Positions 22,687 to 31,858 of a stretch of DNA of 64,000 nt are shown piece by piece. A model generated the notes under the pieces. It had not been told where the DNA came from. It saw only the letters and a program-made list of their open reading frames with translations, and did no database searches. Numbering within the stretch: position 1 is the stretch's first letter; every line of letters begins with the position of its first letter. The position numbers and the translations under genes were made by a program. This DNA is from Bemisia tabaci. Taxonomy: Eukaryota; Arthropoda; Insecta; Hemiptera; Aleyrodidae. Location of the stretch: NCBI RefSeq assembly GCF_918797505.1, contig NC_092796.1:1240001-1304000 (forward strand). Direction: 5' to 3'.

Positions 22687-23112
22687 AAAATGTAGCTGGA
22701 CACACGGCCAGTATTGGACCATACGTCAAACGTTTTCTTCGCTTGGACCTCGAAAAGGGATCCGAAGCGGGAAAGGATGGGGAACGGGGGGGGGTGGGGG
22801 GTAGGGGGGGAGAGAAAAAAAGTGCGAATGCAATCACCGTACACCATATCCCCTGTTCGGGTATCCCTAAAGTTTTATACTCCTCCATTTAAAAATAAAT
22901 GTACTGCAACTCTATTCCTTTGTTTTTATCAAAGCGATTTTGAGACCCGCGCAACCCGACGGTCGCGCGACTCGGTTTCAGAAAAAGCTCTGTAAAACAC
23001 GGGATCAGAGCCACGTTGCCGAGTCTCGCATTGTAATCCTTGAATATTCAAAAAGTTGCATTCTCAGCGATACGTATCATCGCATCACCCTCTGGGCAAC
23101 ATGATGGTCAAA
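22687..23112. other. Unique sequence with G-rich runs
   Basis: GGGGGGGGGTGGGGGGTAGG lies near 22,786-22,805. Otherwise no gene or repeat is supported. Confidence 0.5.
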
Positions 23113-23236
23113 TGGACGCATTTCTATCAAACGTAACTATGAGCTTTATGACGTGAGCCCTGTTATGCACATATTCTTATGGGTCTCAGGGCTCCTGTAT
23201 TAATGCACGTAGTTTCATTTGATAGAAATACGTCCA
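23113..23236. mobile_element. Family B-type foldback (124 bp)
   Basis: TGGACGCATTTCTATCAAAC then GTAACTA is mirrored by TAGTTTC then ATTTGATAGAAATACGTCCA. The inner part carries GTGAGCCCTG and a diverged inverse (CAGGGCTC), the same central words as family P. This suggests shared or exchanged central sequence. Confidence 0.85.
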
Positions 23237-24266
23237 AATGAATGCCACTCGTTTTGAGCAGATCCACCATTCGATACTATATTCATCGCCAACAGACGGA
23301 ACTGTTAACGAGACGCCGAATTCGCTTGTAGATTATTTTGGCCCAATTTTTAACAAATGCAGTGACATTTCGAGCATTATTTTGGCAGTTTCGGTTCATT
23401 TTAGAAACAATCTATTTGCCCTTTAGTTTCCCTCCGTAGATAGGTGGTACCGTTGCCTGGCGTGTTATTAAAGTTGGAACAGAGAAAGTGGTTCCTTTTC
23501 GGGTGACGGAGCCGGACTCGCGATCGAGGAGGTGGCAACGGACCGAGTGGCGGTGGCGGTGGCGGTGTGGCTTAATTGAAAAATAAACGTCGGGAAATCT
23601 GGAAATAATCGCGCGAGCGGTGCAGCGGTATCTTTTTCGCCGTGACATTTGCCAAGCAAAAAGGTCCCTCGGTGAGCCGATAAGCATTTACTTTTTCCTT
23701 TTTAATTAATGTTTTTTCGCTTTTTCCCCCTCCCCTCCCCGCGGCACATCCGCGCGTTTGTTCTTGCTTTTATCGTCGCCCGACGCGACGCGACGCCCGA
23801 CATCGCGTACGCGTATGACATTTTGCGTCGCGGCGCCCTTTGAGTCGGGCGTTTTGCCGCTCGACTTGTGGCAGGCGCAGCAAGGATCGTGCGAAAACTG
23901 TAAATGTCACCTCCGCTTTCGCTCCTCTTCCGTCTGTACCCTTTCGGCCTCTCCGAAGAAAACGCGCTTCTTCGTTTGTTTTGAATCTGGGTTGCGCGGT
24001 TTATTTGGCGCCGTTTTCTTGATTCCGATTGTCACCTTCTATCCACCCTTTCCCTCCTGCGAAACTTGCACCGGAGCAAGGTTTTGTTCCGGATCGTTCG
24101 AGCAGCCCGACCACACTCCTTGATTTCCACCCAGTGTAGGAGTTTCCCTATCTCTCTTTTTCTGCTCCAATTCCTTTACATTTGGTTAGCACTGTAAAAC
24201 GCTCGTTGTCAAGAGCCGTACTTTCTGACGATCCATCAGCCTTGTAGGTTCCATGGATGGAAATAA
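23237..24266. other. Unique sequence with GC-rich patches
   Basis: A (GGTGGC)n-like stretch lies near 23,551-23,570. A 121-codon frame at 23,758-24,123 has no domain, and its GC-rich DNA also keeps another phase open. Confidence 0.45.
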
Positions 24267-24425
24267 AGGGTCGTCCAAAAAAATTACGTCAAACACTTAA
24301 AGCGGAAGATAGGGGATGGGGGACCTCGGACTGCCTTACAAACCCCTACGAAAGAGGATGTCCAAAGGGGGGGGGGGTGTCCAAAAGTAGGATGAAGTAC
24401 TTGATGTCATTGATGGACGGTCCCC
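24267..24425. mobile_element. Short family C-like element
   Basis: AGGGTCGTCCAAAAAAATTA then CGTCAAACAC on the left is mirrored by a right end whose reverse complement is GGGGACCGTCCATCAATGAC then ATCAAGTACTTC. The interior holds an 11-G run (24,367-24,377). At about 159 bp it is much shorter than the copies at 0.5 and 54 kb. Confidence 0.6.
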
Positions 24426-26304
24426 AAGGATAAGTAAACCGGAACTTACGGCTGTCGGGTCCAAACTATATGGTCTCTGAGCCCGGCGTATCGCCTACTG
24501 GACTCTTACTTGTACGAAGAAAAATAAAATCAACATTTCTGCACCATGCCAAATGGTTACGGTGGGGCAAAGAAATCTGTCACTGATTGCGGTGACAGCG
24601 AACCGAGGACAGATGCCGGCAATGCCCGAGAAGAATATAGATCAGAAAAAAGTAAGAAGATCTAGAAGGGACAATAATGGCGGTTCAAAAGCACCATCCG
24701 CCGAATGTATTGGAGCACATGGTCTGAGGGTCAGTTTGTTCTCTTTCTCCACGGAAAGCGGGTGTTACGCTAATTTAGGTGCCTAATTTAGGTTCTCAGA
24801 TCCTAACCCTTTTCCAGTAAAACGATAGAAGGAGAAGGTTGAAATTTGTAAATTTATTAGTGATAGCCAGAGAACTTTATTTAAGGCTTTAGAAAATGAT
24901 AAATTGCGTATTATTTGGGAAAAGGGAAATATTGAAAGCCTCTCATTGCGGCAAGTTTGTTGGGATATCCCCCAATAAAAAATCATACCTACTTTCAAAT
25001 ATTATGGAATGATTCGACAGTTCTTGATAGGGGATTTGCAAATATTTGAAAAGAGAAAATTGCTTGCTCTGCAGATGTATATTATAGGCTCCTTACGAAC
25101 GGTATCTGTTGTCAGTTATTGGAAATGATACCGTAATGGACACGATAATTTTCATTCATCTATTTTAATCGTGTGCAACTTGGGTGCACCTAATTTTGCT
25201 TGGTCTAATAGGCGAGGATGTAAAATGGCTTTTCCAGATGCCAAATTTGTCTTAATGGCTCGGGGCAGACGAGACTTACGAACGTGGGTTACGAGGCAAA
25301 TGAGAGTCTAACGATGCCGAGATAAAGTGATGCATAACCCTCCAAGAAACTGGACGGCGGGTATAATACTCGTCAATTTTTCAGTTCTCTTTGCTCTGCT
25401 TCTTCAACTTTCCTCAGCCAAAGAAGCGGCAAATGAGACAATGTTAAGTAAATAAAACAGCGAGCAGGACGCTGAAATTGGACGGAAGATGAATAATTTA
25501 GGCGAAGAAATTACCCCATTAATAGAGCAGCGGCGCTGAATGGAGCTCGCCGGGGAAAAAAACGCGGGCGGGGGGAGGGAGGTAATTAGTGCCCCTTCAT
25601 TCCGGCGGATGCAGCCAGCTGCACATTAACGCGCGGATCAATGCGCGCGAGACAAAACGCATCGGGAGTCCCGGCGGGGGATTAGGCGACGCGGTTGAAG
25701 GTGTTAAAATACTGGGGTTAATATCGGAATAATGGAAGGATTTAATACGGGGCCGGGGACAGGGAAAACACGCGGGTTGCATAATCACCGGAGCGGCGGG
25801 GGTGAGATGCGAGCGTCGAGAAACATCCCCCGGTAGCGGTCGCCGACGGAATTGTAGCTTAAAAACATTTTAGCGCGACCGTTGGCTAAATGTTGTTTAA
25901 TTCCGTGACGTGGGGATTATGGGGGCGCGCAGGGGGGCCGAGAGGGGGGCGAGCGAGATAAACAGAATAAAAGAGACAATTACACAGAAGTTTTCTTGGC
26001 CTGGCTATTCACGACTGGGAGAACACGCAAATTAGTGTGGAATGGGACGAGGGGTGGAACGGAGGCTTGCGGCTCGCTCTCTCGACCGTGCGAGGAACAT
26101 CCCTCGTCACAAAATTCAGTCCCTTTTCACCCACTGTCAATCGAGAAAATTATACTGCGACGCCTGAAGAATCCTCATTTTCGAAAGCTTAAATTATTCA
26201 AAGAACAAAAAACACGCGGTGAAAAAACTGAATATTGAATATTAACGCGTATGCAAAGAATAAAGCTACAATTCGCCAATGCAATGCTCCCGATCTGCCC
26301 ATGA
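24426..26304. other. About 1.9 kb of unique sequence, no supported gene
   Basis: The 25.5-25.95 kb part is GC-rich with GGGGGGAGGGAGG and GGGGGGCCGAGAGGGGGG stretches. Frames are short and unsupported. Confidence 0.5.
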
Positions 26305-26434
26305 TGTACTCGTCACTCCTCTGACAAAAGGGCGAATCTCAGTTTCTACGCGAGCCCTGTTTTACATATGAATCCACGCTTTCTGGGGCTCAGTCGAAAT
26401 TCGAGATACACCCTTACGCCAAGGGAGTGACGTA
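26305..26434. mobile_element. Family P foldback MITE, copy 2
   Basis: TACTCGTCACTCCTCTGACA then AAAGGGCGAATCTCA on the left pairs with GAGATACACCCTTACGCCAA then GGGAGTGACGTA on the right. The centre CGCGAGCCCTGTTTTACATA / TTTCTGGGGCTCAG is also mirrored. It ends exactly where a family A element begins. Confidence 0.88.
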
Positions 26435-26694
26435 CTGTCGTGCTGAAGGAAAACGTCGGATGAATATTCCGACGTCCCCAAATTTCTTCCAGGAAAAAAC
26501 GTAAATTTCAGGAGATCTATATTTTTTTCCTCTTTAAATTTTCAGTGACACCTGAAAAAAATTGTAGATTAACTTTCCTACAAATTATGAGAGGAAAAGT
26601 GCATAACTTTTTTTTCCTCAGAAAATTTGCGTTCAATGGTAAGATATTTGACGACATTTCAAAGTTCATCCAGCGATTCCCCTAAACACAGCAG
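26435..26694. mobile_element. Family A foldback MITE, copy 3 (diverged)
   Basis: It starts CTGTCGTGCTGAAGGAAAAC then GTCGGATGAATATTC; the right arm decays to CCCCTAAACACAGCAG. The interior AAATTTTCAGTGACACCTG matches the AT-rich family centre. No target duplication is seen. It abuts family P copy 2. Confidence 0.7.
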
Positions 26695-27514
26695 CAAGGA
26701 AGGCCATGCATTGAACATACGGTTCCTCGTTTTCTTATGCAATGTTGAAGCGCTCTTTTTTTGCACATACTGCTTCCTTCATTAACGTGTTTGAGAAATG
26801 CTTCGGGGATAAGTAATTCGTGTTCAACTGTATGTTTTGCAGCCTAGAGCACTCGCTTCCAAAGCAAAATCGAGCTTTGTTTCGGCAACGATATGAGTGC
26901 ATTCCGTTTGTCCGTGGCATGGAAAATTAAACCGAGCTAACGCTGCTAATCAGCTGAACACTGAACCGCATTAGGCAAAAAGTAAGTACATAGTAGAGAA
27001 TCAACCTGATCCGAGTAGGACTAACTTTATACAAATAGTTTTGTTAGCGGGAGAGCTTAAACCCCCTTTCTGTCTCCATATTTTAAAGGAGCCTTTTTGA
27101 AAGTGTTCCGTGTTGCGACTACTTGCAGTTTCTACCTCCAGTGGAGCGTATTTGGTCTAAAACGAACGATGTGCACAAAGTTAGCATGCAACACAAGTTT
27201 CATGTAGCATCAATACATCCAACTAGACTGTATTTTGCAATGAGGAACTACTTGTTTTTTCGCTTATCCATAAAAGCACCTACCTGCATACAGAAATCCT
27301 CGCTTCTGCATATGCCACAAAAAATAGTTCATAATTTAAAAATTTCGCCTGCATTCCCATGTTCTTCTTTTTTAAAAACTGCCAATACAGGTACAATTCT
27401 TCTTTGTACAGGCGTCCAATTTTTACTGGTCAAAGACTAGGAAGGTACAAATACTTCCTTCCAGAGGCAGTTTTGCAAGGTGGCAACATTATTTTTCCTG
27501 AATTTAAATCCTAG
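26695..27514. other. Unique sequence with one GGAACTA fragment
   Basis: TATTTTGCAATGAGGAACTA at about 27,230-27,249 is a one-armed fragment of the GGAAC(C/T)A foldback group. No gene is supported; the 105-codon frame across it is read-through. Confidence 0.5.
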
Positions 27515-27673
27515 AGGCCTGGAGACACGCTCAAAGTTCCATCAATTTCCGATCAAACGGTGACAGGAGCGCACCATCTACCATCAAATTTTGCGGCCTG
27601 CAAAGATTTTCCCGCCACTATTGTCATCATTTTGATCGGAAATTGACGGAAATATGAGCGTATATCGAGGCCT
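27515..27673. mobile_element. Small foldback with AGGCCT ends and possible TA duplication
   Basis: AGGCCTGGAGACACGCTCAA then CATCAATTTCCGATCAAA is mirrored on the right (reverse complement AGGCCTCGATATACGCTCAT then GTCAATTTCCGATCAAAA). TA lies next to both ends (TA-GAGGCCT and GGCCTT-TA), suggesting, but not proving, a Tc1/mariner-type MITE. No second copy was seen here. Confidence 0.75.
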
Positions 27674-28499
27674 TTAAAAAATATCGATTTAAGGTGGGAC
27701 AAGCGCAAGCCGCCTCGATGGAATCGATTGTTCCCCGTACATTGGAATGGAGGAAAAACAATATTGCCAAGTTTAAAAAATGGCCACTGCTTCCTTCATG
27801 TCAGTTTACTAGGGTTCTCAGCCAAAGCTGGGACATGGAGCGCGGGATGCAGCGTGACCAATTCCGGACTGCACTCGATTCGCCGCGCCGACGCACACGC
27901 AGCAGTGGCGGTGCCGGTGCAGTTCCCTCCGAAAACGAAACGCACTCGGCGTCGCGACAGGGTCTCGGAATCCGCGCTCGTAAAAAGCCCCCCCGGTCGC
28001 GGGAGCATAGATGCACGCAAAGCCAACGCGTCAATTAAGACGAGTAATTGCGGGCCAACGCCGCGCCGCCCGGCAAAAGCACCGACCTCCACCCGGGTCT
28101 CGTTGGGGGTTACGCGGTTTTGGCGAGAACGGGGGAGGAGAGGCGGAGGGAGCGAGTACGGCACCGGGCGAGTCCGGTCATCCACCGGTCGGTCGGTGGG
28201 TCGGAGGTGGAAGTGGAGGCACGAAAAGTCACTTCATAATTGCATCGGGGAATCAATCGCTGGCTCCATTGTTCAATCGGATCTCCTCCGCCCGCCCCAC
28301 CCCGCCCCACCCGCCCGGGATCGGACGCACGATAGCGCGCTGCATGAGCGACGTATGAGCCGGGGCAGCACCGGGGGTATCGTGCCCACAGGGTGTCCGC
28401 TAGAGCACTACCAGAGTCGGCAAGGACTTCCCACGTCTATACCTGCTCAGAAAGAACAAGTGTCGACTTCTTGGGTTCATATGGGAAGTAGATCACCAA
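27674..28499. promoter_or_regulatory. GC-rich, CpG-rich stretch; possible promoter or first exon
   Basis: Positions 27,830-28,350 are rich in CG dinucleotides on a background that is mostly AT-rich. Frames of up to 259 codons are open in several phases and on both strands, which is expected from composition, and I call none of them. A strong donor-like CACCAA|GTAAGT lies at 28,499/28,500, 660 bp before the candidate exon at 29,163. One phase ending at that donor runs open from the TAG at 28,401. Role inferred, weak. Confidence 0.3.
28292..28318 (-). other. Potential G-quadruplex motif on the minus strand
   Basis: Four C-runs of 3-4 separated by 1-2 bases (CCCGCCCCACCCCGCCCCAC) read as G-runs on the minus strand and meet the usual four-run rule. 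Structure formation is inferred. Confidence 0.5.
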
Positions 28500-28601
28500 G
28501 TAAGTAACCTGTAAGTGCGACTAATATTTGTTGCTTAGTTTTTCTTTGCGGTACATTCACCAAATCTTTTGAGTTGAAAATGTGTTCCATGGTTAAAATC
28601 A

Positions 28602-28778
28602 CACTAAAAAAAAAGTTACGGGCTTCATAGACATACCGTCCTTTCCGGGCTCATAGGCCAAAAGTTCCGGGTGCTGGAGCTGTAGCTTCGATTCCTACAG
28701 GTGCTCCGCGTGAAATTTTTGGCCTCTGAGCTGAACGCGGACGGTATGTCAATATAGCCTGTAAGTACGGTTTTCACA
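28602..28778. mobile_element. Family D foldback MITE, copy 1
   Basis: CACTAAAAAAAAAGTTACGG opens it, and the reverse complement of the right end is GTGAAAACCGTACTTACAGG. Inside both arms lies AGACATACCGTCC / GGACGGTATGTC. The centre has mirrored GGCCAAAAGTTCCGGGTGCT and AGGTGCTCCGCGTGAAATTT. Copy 2 at 42.2 kb is the same design. Confidence 0.85.
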
Positions 28779-29162
28779 ACCGGAATTTTTATTTTTTCAG
28801 GGCAGATTTAGTCCAGTCAACCTATTCCAAAAAGGGGCTCCGGCTGGAAAATGTTTACAAAAATTTTCTGGCGTAGGCTAGAATACCGATTTTTGCACAA
28901 AAATGAGATTTGGCAAGAGTTTTCCAAGATTACGACTTTATTGGCAAAAATCGAAGGTAGCATAGTTCAGATTCGGATTCTGCGCTAAAAAACACATAAA
29001 ACACAACTTTCAGACAGTTTTGTAACATTTTCCAGGTAAAGTAATAGACTAACTGGACTAAGACGGATTCCACGGCTTTGACGACTGACCCAGCGAGAGA
29101 GTAACCTCAAGATTCCCATGTAATGGGCCTTTCAAGTTCACAGACGCTACGTATTTTTCCAG
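28779..29162. other. Unique AT-rich sequence upstream of the candidate exon
   Basis: The last bases (TACGTATTTTTCCAG) form a plausible splice acceptor. No other feature is seen. Confidence 0.4.
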
Positions 29163-29241
29163 GCCTCCACCCGCCCGGTGCCCTGCAAGGACTCCTCATG
29201 GTCGGCCAACTTCCAGGGCACCGTGCCCCGCGTCCATACAC
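29163..29241 (+). CDS. Candidate 79-bp internal coding exon, protein unknown
   Basis: The segment is preceded by a pyrimidine tract and CAG (TACGTATTTTTCCAG) and followed by GTAAAT. In the phase starting at 29,163 it encodes 26 residues, ASTRPVPCKDSSWSANFQGT then VPRVHT, plus one base. G or C ends 23 of 26 codons in that phase, versus about 16 of 25 in the next phase, a coding-like bias in an AT-rich surround. The peptide is compositionally ordinary and not repetitive. I do not recognise the family. The partner exons are not identified: the nearest donor-like site upstream is at 28,500, and a phase-0 junction to it is open. It could still be a chance GC-rich segment. Confidence 0.35.
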
Positions 29242-31029
29242 GTAAATACGTACAACGAGTATCATTACCGGCTGCCACGACGGGAACTGCAGCAAGCAGC
29301 GCTGGGATAAAATCAGTAATCACTGCGCAGACTCCGTCCCGTACCACTTCGCCGCCGCGCCGCGCAGGCGCAGAACCGACCCCGGAGGGAGGGGGGAGGG
29401 GGACAGGCATCCGAGCACCTGTCGCAGTGGCTTACCGTGATCGGGTCCACCCACTCCCCCCCCTCTCCCCCGGGCAGCGCCCGAGGAGATCCGTCTAGGA
29501 GAGTGTGTAGTACCCCGAGGTTATTAGTTTTCCATCCTGGAGATGGGATACCGACTACGTGTTCCCCGTGTGTATCTTAATAACTAGGCTATTTAATTAG
29601 GCTTGGCTGGCGTTGCCGGCTTGATTTTTAGCGAGCGCTGGAGATTTATGCGCGGGATGGAGAGGAATTGCACAATGCATCAAGCTCCGAGGGTGTGGCC
29701 GTAGGTAAATAACATAACGGTGCATCCAAATGCATCTGAGTTACTGGTAAACGTATCTCATTACTTGGAGACTTTTGCCGCAAAACCTGATCGGGTGAAT
29801 TTTATCGAGGGGAGAAGAGCTAGCTGACTTAATTTTTGATAGGTCGAAATGAACGATGAACGGGGTATCGTTATAAAATACGTTAGAAATCTGAGGCTTC
29901 GTTGGAGGATTATAATGGTTGTAATTTAGGGATGCATTAAGTCTTCTATTTGGCAAATTTTCCATGTTTTTTTTCACCTCTGCTTTGGGCGAGTTTCTAC
30001 AGGAATGCCGTAGAAATATAGTGTTCATACATTTATTGTTAGTTTCATGTTACTTAGGAGACTTAACTGTCAAAATTCGATTCGACAACCTGCGCTTATA
30101 GTTCCAAATTTTGTAAAATTTCAACATTTCCTGATACTCTCTGACTTCAATTGAAATTTCCCTGACTGTGCACATCAATTTATACGATACTCCAGAAGAA
30201 AAGAGAGGACAAACATTCAAGATCACCAAAATTAAACTATAACACGATGTGATGCATTTTGCAGAGCTCGAAATTAACACATCTCAAAACCACAGTCAAA
30301 GTCACCAGTCTTTCACCCGAAGGAAATACTATATTTACAAATACTTCCTAACTTTTACCTGATCATTTGAAGATTATTCCTTCGACCGAAACAGTTAATT
30401 GCCCAGACTGAGTATTATTTTCAAAGTTCCAAACCCTCGTGCGTTCTTCGCAAATTTTTCCTGTTGCATGCAGGGAAAGTACAGATTGAGCTCACCTTTG
30501 AAGTCATTCAGTTAAAGAACCTTAAAATTCTCAACCCTGGCGTCGGAAACTACAATGCGGCTATCCTTTAGTGTTCCAGGCTATTTTATTTTTGACCCAC
30601 GAGAAAATCTTGACCACAAGTTCAAGTCAATTTTTCCTCGTTTCCAGGGATGGTCAATCGGCAACAGAGGAACTTGGAATTTCGCTCAGAGCATGCTCAC
30701 GTCACAGAGTTGCCAGCCGTCGGGCGTCGGATTCGAGACTTGGACGTCCAACACCTAGACAACGCAGGGCCTAGACGCAAGTTCGCTTAAGCACGATTTC
30801 CCCCTCCCCTCGATCCTCCCCCTGGGGCGACCCGGCGAGGGACGTGACCTAGAGCCTTGCCTTGAGAGCCTTGTAATTCCCTCCGAACGCTTTTAATAAT
30901 CTTCCCTCTTCGGAGTTCTTCTGCGCCTGCGTCACGTGGTTTATGGTTCCTCCGCGCGTCAAGGCTAACTTATGGTTCCGTCCCGAGGTATTCATTACCG
31001 GGCCGACTCCGGGCTATAAAGCAAACATG
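29242..31029. other. Unique sequence, no further supported exon
   Basis: 29,250-29,500 remains GC-rich with a G-rich block (GGAGGGAGGGGGGAGGGGGA at about 29,383-29,402). Beyond 29.55 kb the sequence is AT-rich without repeat pairs. Frames are at most 106 codons. Confidence 0.45.
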
Positions 31030-31460
31030 CCCCCCCCCCCCCTCCTCGCTTCGAATTTGGTTCGGATGTTCTTCGGAGTGGTGGTATATGCATGGGGGTA
31101 AAGTAGAATCATGAGGAATTCTTCCAGGATGAAATATATATCAAATGCACTACATTTTGCATTGAAGAACCGCACCATTTCTGCCTCATCCGCAATAGTT
31201 ATTACAATCAGTTCCCAGACGAAGAAACTTAACTCAATTTCAAGATTGCGAAATTGACACAAGGCATTAAAGGTCTTAAAATTTGCGATTGCCGACTAAA
31301 ATGAGGTTGACTTTTGTGGGCGGTTGGAAGAAGAAACAGGGAAATTTTCAATCAAAAAGTCTTAAAATTTCCCAAAAAAGTACTGAAAAAACTGCTAAAG
31401 TTCAGATGTACAGGTTTTAGGGGCCAAGCACTAAGCAGTTCCTTCATTTTTACTGTTTCG

Positions 31461-31505
<45 letters not shown>

Positions 31506-31620
31506 GTTGATGTAAATAAAACACATCACATTCGACAAAACACACAAAATTTGGCATGGTTATTGGGTGAAAAGTATGGAGTCACGGAGACATTTTTGCG
31601 ACTACATAGGAATGACAGGA
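31030..31620. other. Spacer with a C13 run and a 42-T tract
   Basis: C13 lies at about 31,030-31,042. An uninterrupted T run of 42 spans 31,463-31,504. The long T run could be the poly(A) tail of an insertion on the minus strand, but I recognise no retroposon body beside it. Confidence 0.6.
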
Positions 31621-31858
31621 GCACAGAATGGAAGGAATCAATGGGAGAAGTTGGTCGAAATTTGGAAACAGTAAACCCTCATAATTCCATTATTACAAAA
31701 AGTGGAAGTCTTAGAACTGGTCCCATTGGTTTTCTCGTAAGATTTAATTCAGAACGCACCGCTCAAACTTTAAAATTTCACGAACTAAACCTATAATATT
31801 GCATTTTTAGTCAAAAAATTCATGTCCGACGTCTCCCATTGACTCGGTCCGCTGTGGG
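31621..31858. mobile_element. Family H foldback MITE, copy 2
   Basis: GCACAGAATGGAAGGAATCA then ATGGGAGAAGTTGGTCGAAA opens the element. The right end, reverse complemented, is CCACAGCGGACCGAGTCAAT then GGGAGACGTCGGACATGAAT. The centre has CCCATTGGTTTTCTCGTAAG as in copy 1. The 160-codon frame across it comprises the T tract and repeat DNA. Confidence 0.8.

Noticed and set aside
22167..22888. Six long frames on both strands
   Set aside because: All are by-products of the polypurine tract.
27728..28507. 259-codon plus-strand open frame
   Set aside because: GC-rich DNA with several phases open on both strands, Arg/Ser/Pro-rich peptide, no domain; composition explains it.
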